From Nymphaea colorata (taxonomy: Eukaryota > Streptophyta > Magnoliopsida > Nymphaeales > Nymphaeaceae), in contig NW_022204977.1 of the NCBI RefSeq assembly GCF_008831285.2, positions 17,501 to 35,160 on the forward strand: a DNA stretch of 17,660 nt. Reading direction: 5' to 3'. Below are positions 16,792-17,660 of this stretch, piece after piece (positions within the stretch are counted from its first letter, which is position 1; each line of letters begins with the position of its first letter). The notes under the pieces are model-generated. The model was not told the DNA's origin, made no database searches, and worked only from the letters and a program-made list of their open reading frames with translations. The translations under genes and the position numbers were made by a program.

Positions 16792-17660
16792 TTATGCACT
16801 TGGACCTGTTGCGCCACCCACTCCACCCTCTGCAACTGGTTGCAGTGCATCTTCAACCTCCCCAGGATGTGCGATATGCTTTTGCAGGGAGTGAGCCCAA
16901 AGATCCGACGCTTTTCTCTTTCTCTGGCTCGGCTCGCCTTGCTCGGGCTCGCTTGGGTACGGTCCTTCACCTAGGCCCGTAACAGATTCCCCCTCCCTAA
17001 ATTGCGCTTGTCCTCGAGCGCTTGTAGAGGGGAACCTATGAGCGATTGCTCTGAATTCTTCCCAGGAGGTGCCATGGTCTGGACCTTGCCATTCTACCAA
17101 AACTTCGTGCCTTGTTCTACCCTGTCTCTGTACGTAACGGTGCTTCAGAATTCTATAAGGCGTAGGTAGCTGGTCGGGCACATGTTCCACCTCTGAGGGC
17201 ACGTCCCCATGATGAGGCTTCAGACGTGTCACGTGAAAGACCGGATGGACCTGTGCCTCTCTAGGCAATCCCAATCTGTATGCCGCCTTCCCAACCTTCT
17301 GCAAGACTGGGTACGGCCCGTATAACGTGGGAGAAGCTTGGAATACGGCTGTCCCATGAGAGACCTTTGCTTAAGAGGCAACCTCTTAAGCCACACGTAC
17401 TGCCCGACAGTAAACTCTCGATCCTTTCTACCTTGTCGTATAGTTGCTTCATACGGTTCTGGGCCTTAGCCATGTTCTGTTTGAGGGTCTCCAGAACCGC
17501 CTCACGAGTGTCGTAACTCGCAGTCTACGTTGTCTTCTGTAGCGCTACCTCCTTCATATCGGGAATGGATGGAGGTGGATATCCATAGACGGCTTCGTAC
17601 GGTGTCATCCCTGTGTAGAGTGCCAACTTGTGTTGTATGACCACTCTGCCCAGGATAGAA
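16792..17660 (-). pseudogene. pol: Outer element pol 3' end: integrase C-terminus and chromodomain, disrupted
   Basis: Only the end of pol is in the window. Reading leftwards, 17660 to about 17530 encodes the end of the integrase core (MTPYEAVYGYPPP). The frame meets a TAG at 17527-17525, then resumes (AVLETLKQNMAKAQNRMKQL). Near 17430 the frame must shift by one base to continue into the integrase C-terminal domain (VWLKRLPLKQ, then KVGKAAYRLGLP and HPVFHVTRLKP). A chromodomain follows at about 17160-17029 (core ILKHRYVQ...HEVLVEWQG...SWEE). Chromodomains target integration to marked chromatin in chromoviruses. The frame then runs through the polypurine tract into the LTR and stops at 16792. 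With one stop and one shift visible the copy is probably dead, though sequencing errors could explain both. Confidence 0.85.
16985..17000 (-). other. Polypurine tract of the outer element
   Basis: On the minus strand the sequence TTAGGGAGGGGGAATC immediately precedes TGTTACGGG, the start of the outer 3' LTR. It has the same layout as the inner element's tract (TAAGGGGGGTGGATC before TGTTACAGG), which supports close kinship of the two elements. Confidence 0.88.

Larger units (their letters stand above)
14469..16984 (-). repeat. Outer retrotransposon LTR, right part, ending GTAACA
   Basis: The continuation of 732-1845 after the inner insertion. The end at 16984 (GGCCCGTAACA) is well fixed, because a polypurine tract and a pol end follow directly in the same orientation. 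No gene is recognised: the minus-strand ORFs at 14775-15273 and the ORFs at 15267-15824 lack domains and overlap one another. The region 14550-15460 is rich in TTGAC and CACGTG cores. A consensus-like splice donor (AAG/GTAAGT) lies on the minus strand at 15344. An A/T-rich stretch at 16265-16330 could hold core promoter or polyadenylation signals. A tRNA B-box-like sequence is at 16430-16440, but no tRNA folds around it. Confidence 0.65.

Noticed and set aside
15728-16984. Shorter outer LTR starting TGTAACTCC at 15728
   Set aside because: Its start matches the GTAACA end less well, and the start at 732 has similarity and matching spacing to the inner LTR start.
16128-16984. Outer LTR of 857 bp starting TGTTACCTCG at 16128
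   Set aside because: The six-base terminal match is good, but there is no further similarity to the inner LTR start and it would leave 14469-16127 unexplained. It is kept only as an alternative.

Overview
The window is plant-type repetitive DNA made almost entirely of two nested, related Ty3/gypsy-type LTR retrotransposons. No cellular gene, rRNA, tRNA or CRISPR array is supported. The primer-binding site (TGGTATCAGAGC, complementary to the 3' end of plant initiator tRNA-Met), the gag/protease style and the integrase with a chromodomain point to a land-plant nuclear genome. The species cannot be read from the sequence.

Layout. Bases 1-731 are unassigned flank. At 732 a TGTTA terminus probably begins the LTR of an outer element that lies on the minus strand. 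This LTR is interrupted after 1845 by a complete inner element (1846-14463, also minus strand) flanked by the 5-bp target duplication GAGGT. The outer LTR resumes at 14469 and ends at 16984. It is followed by that element's polypurine tract and by the 3' end of its pol (integrase C-terminus and chromodomain), which runs off the right edge of the window.

Inner element. It is 12,618 bp long, with two 4,170-bp LTRs (1846-6015 and 10294-14463) that are about 99% identical by eye, and a 4,278-bp interior. Read on the minus strand, the order is: right LTR, primer-binding site, leader with a short ORF, a 980-codon gag-protease ORF, a second ORF in the -1 frame that ends inside the left LTR, polypurine tract, left LTR. 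Reverse transcriptase, RNase H and integrase are absent. The polyprotein is recognisable through the protease and the first residues that normally lead into RT, then changes near 8047 to about 2 kb of mostly open sequence that I do not recognise. Only a few codons resembling the end of pol remain beside the polypurine tract.

The inner element therefore looks like a recent, non-autonomous gag-protease element carrying an unidentified ORF module. It would need reverse transcriptase and integrase supplied in trans, possibly by a relative of the outer element. The architecture (giant LTRs, pol-less interior) resembles large retrotransposon derivatives (LARDs), but with gag-protease and a novel ORF retained. 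This module is the best candidate for something undescribed. The outer LTR also carries dense W-box and G-box cores worth testing as stress-responsive promoter sequence.
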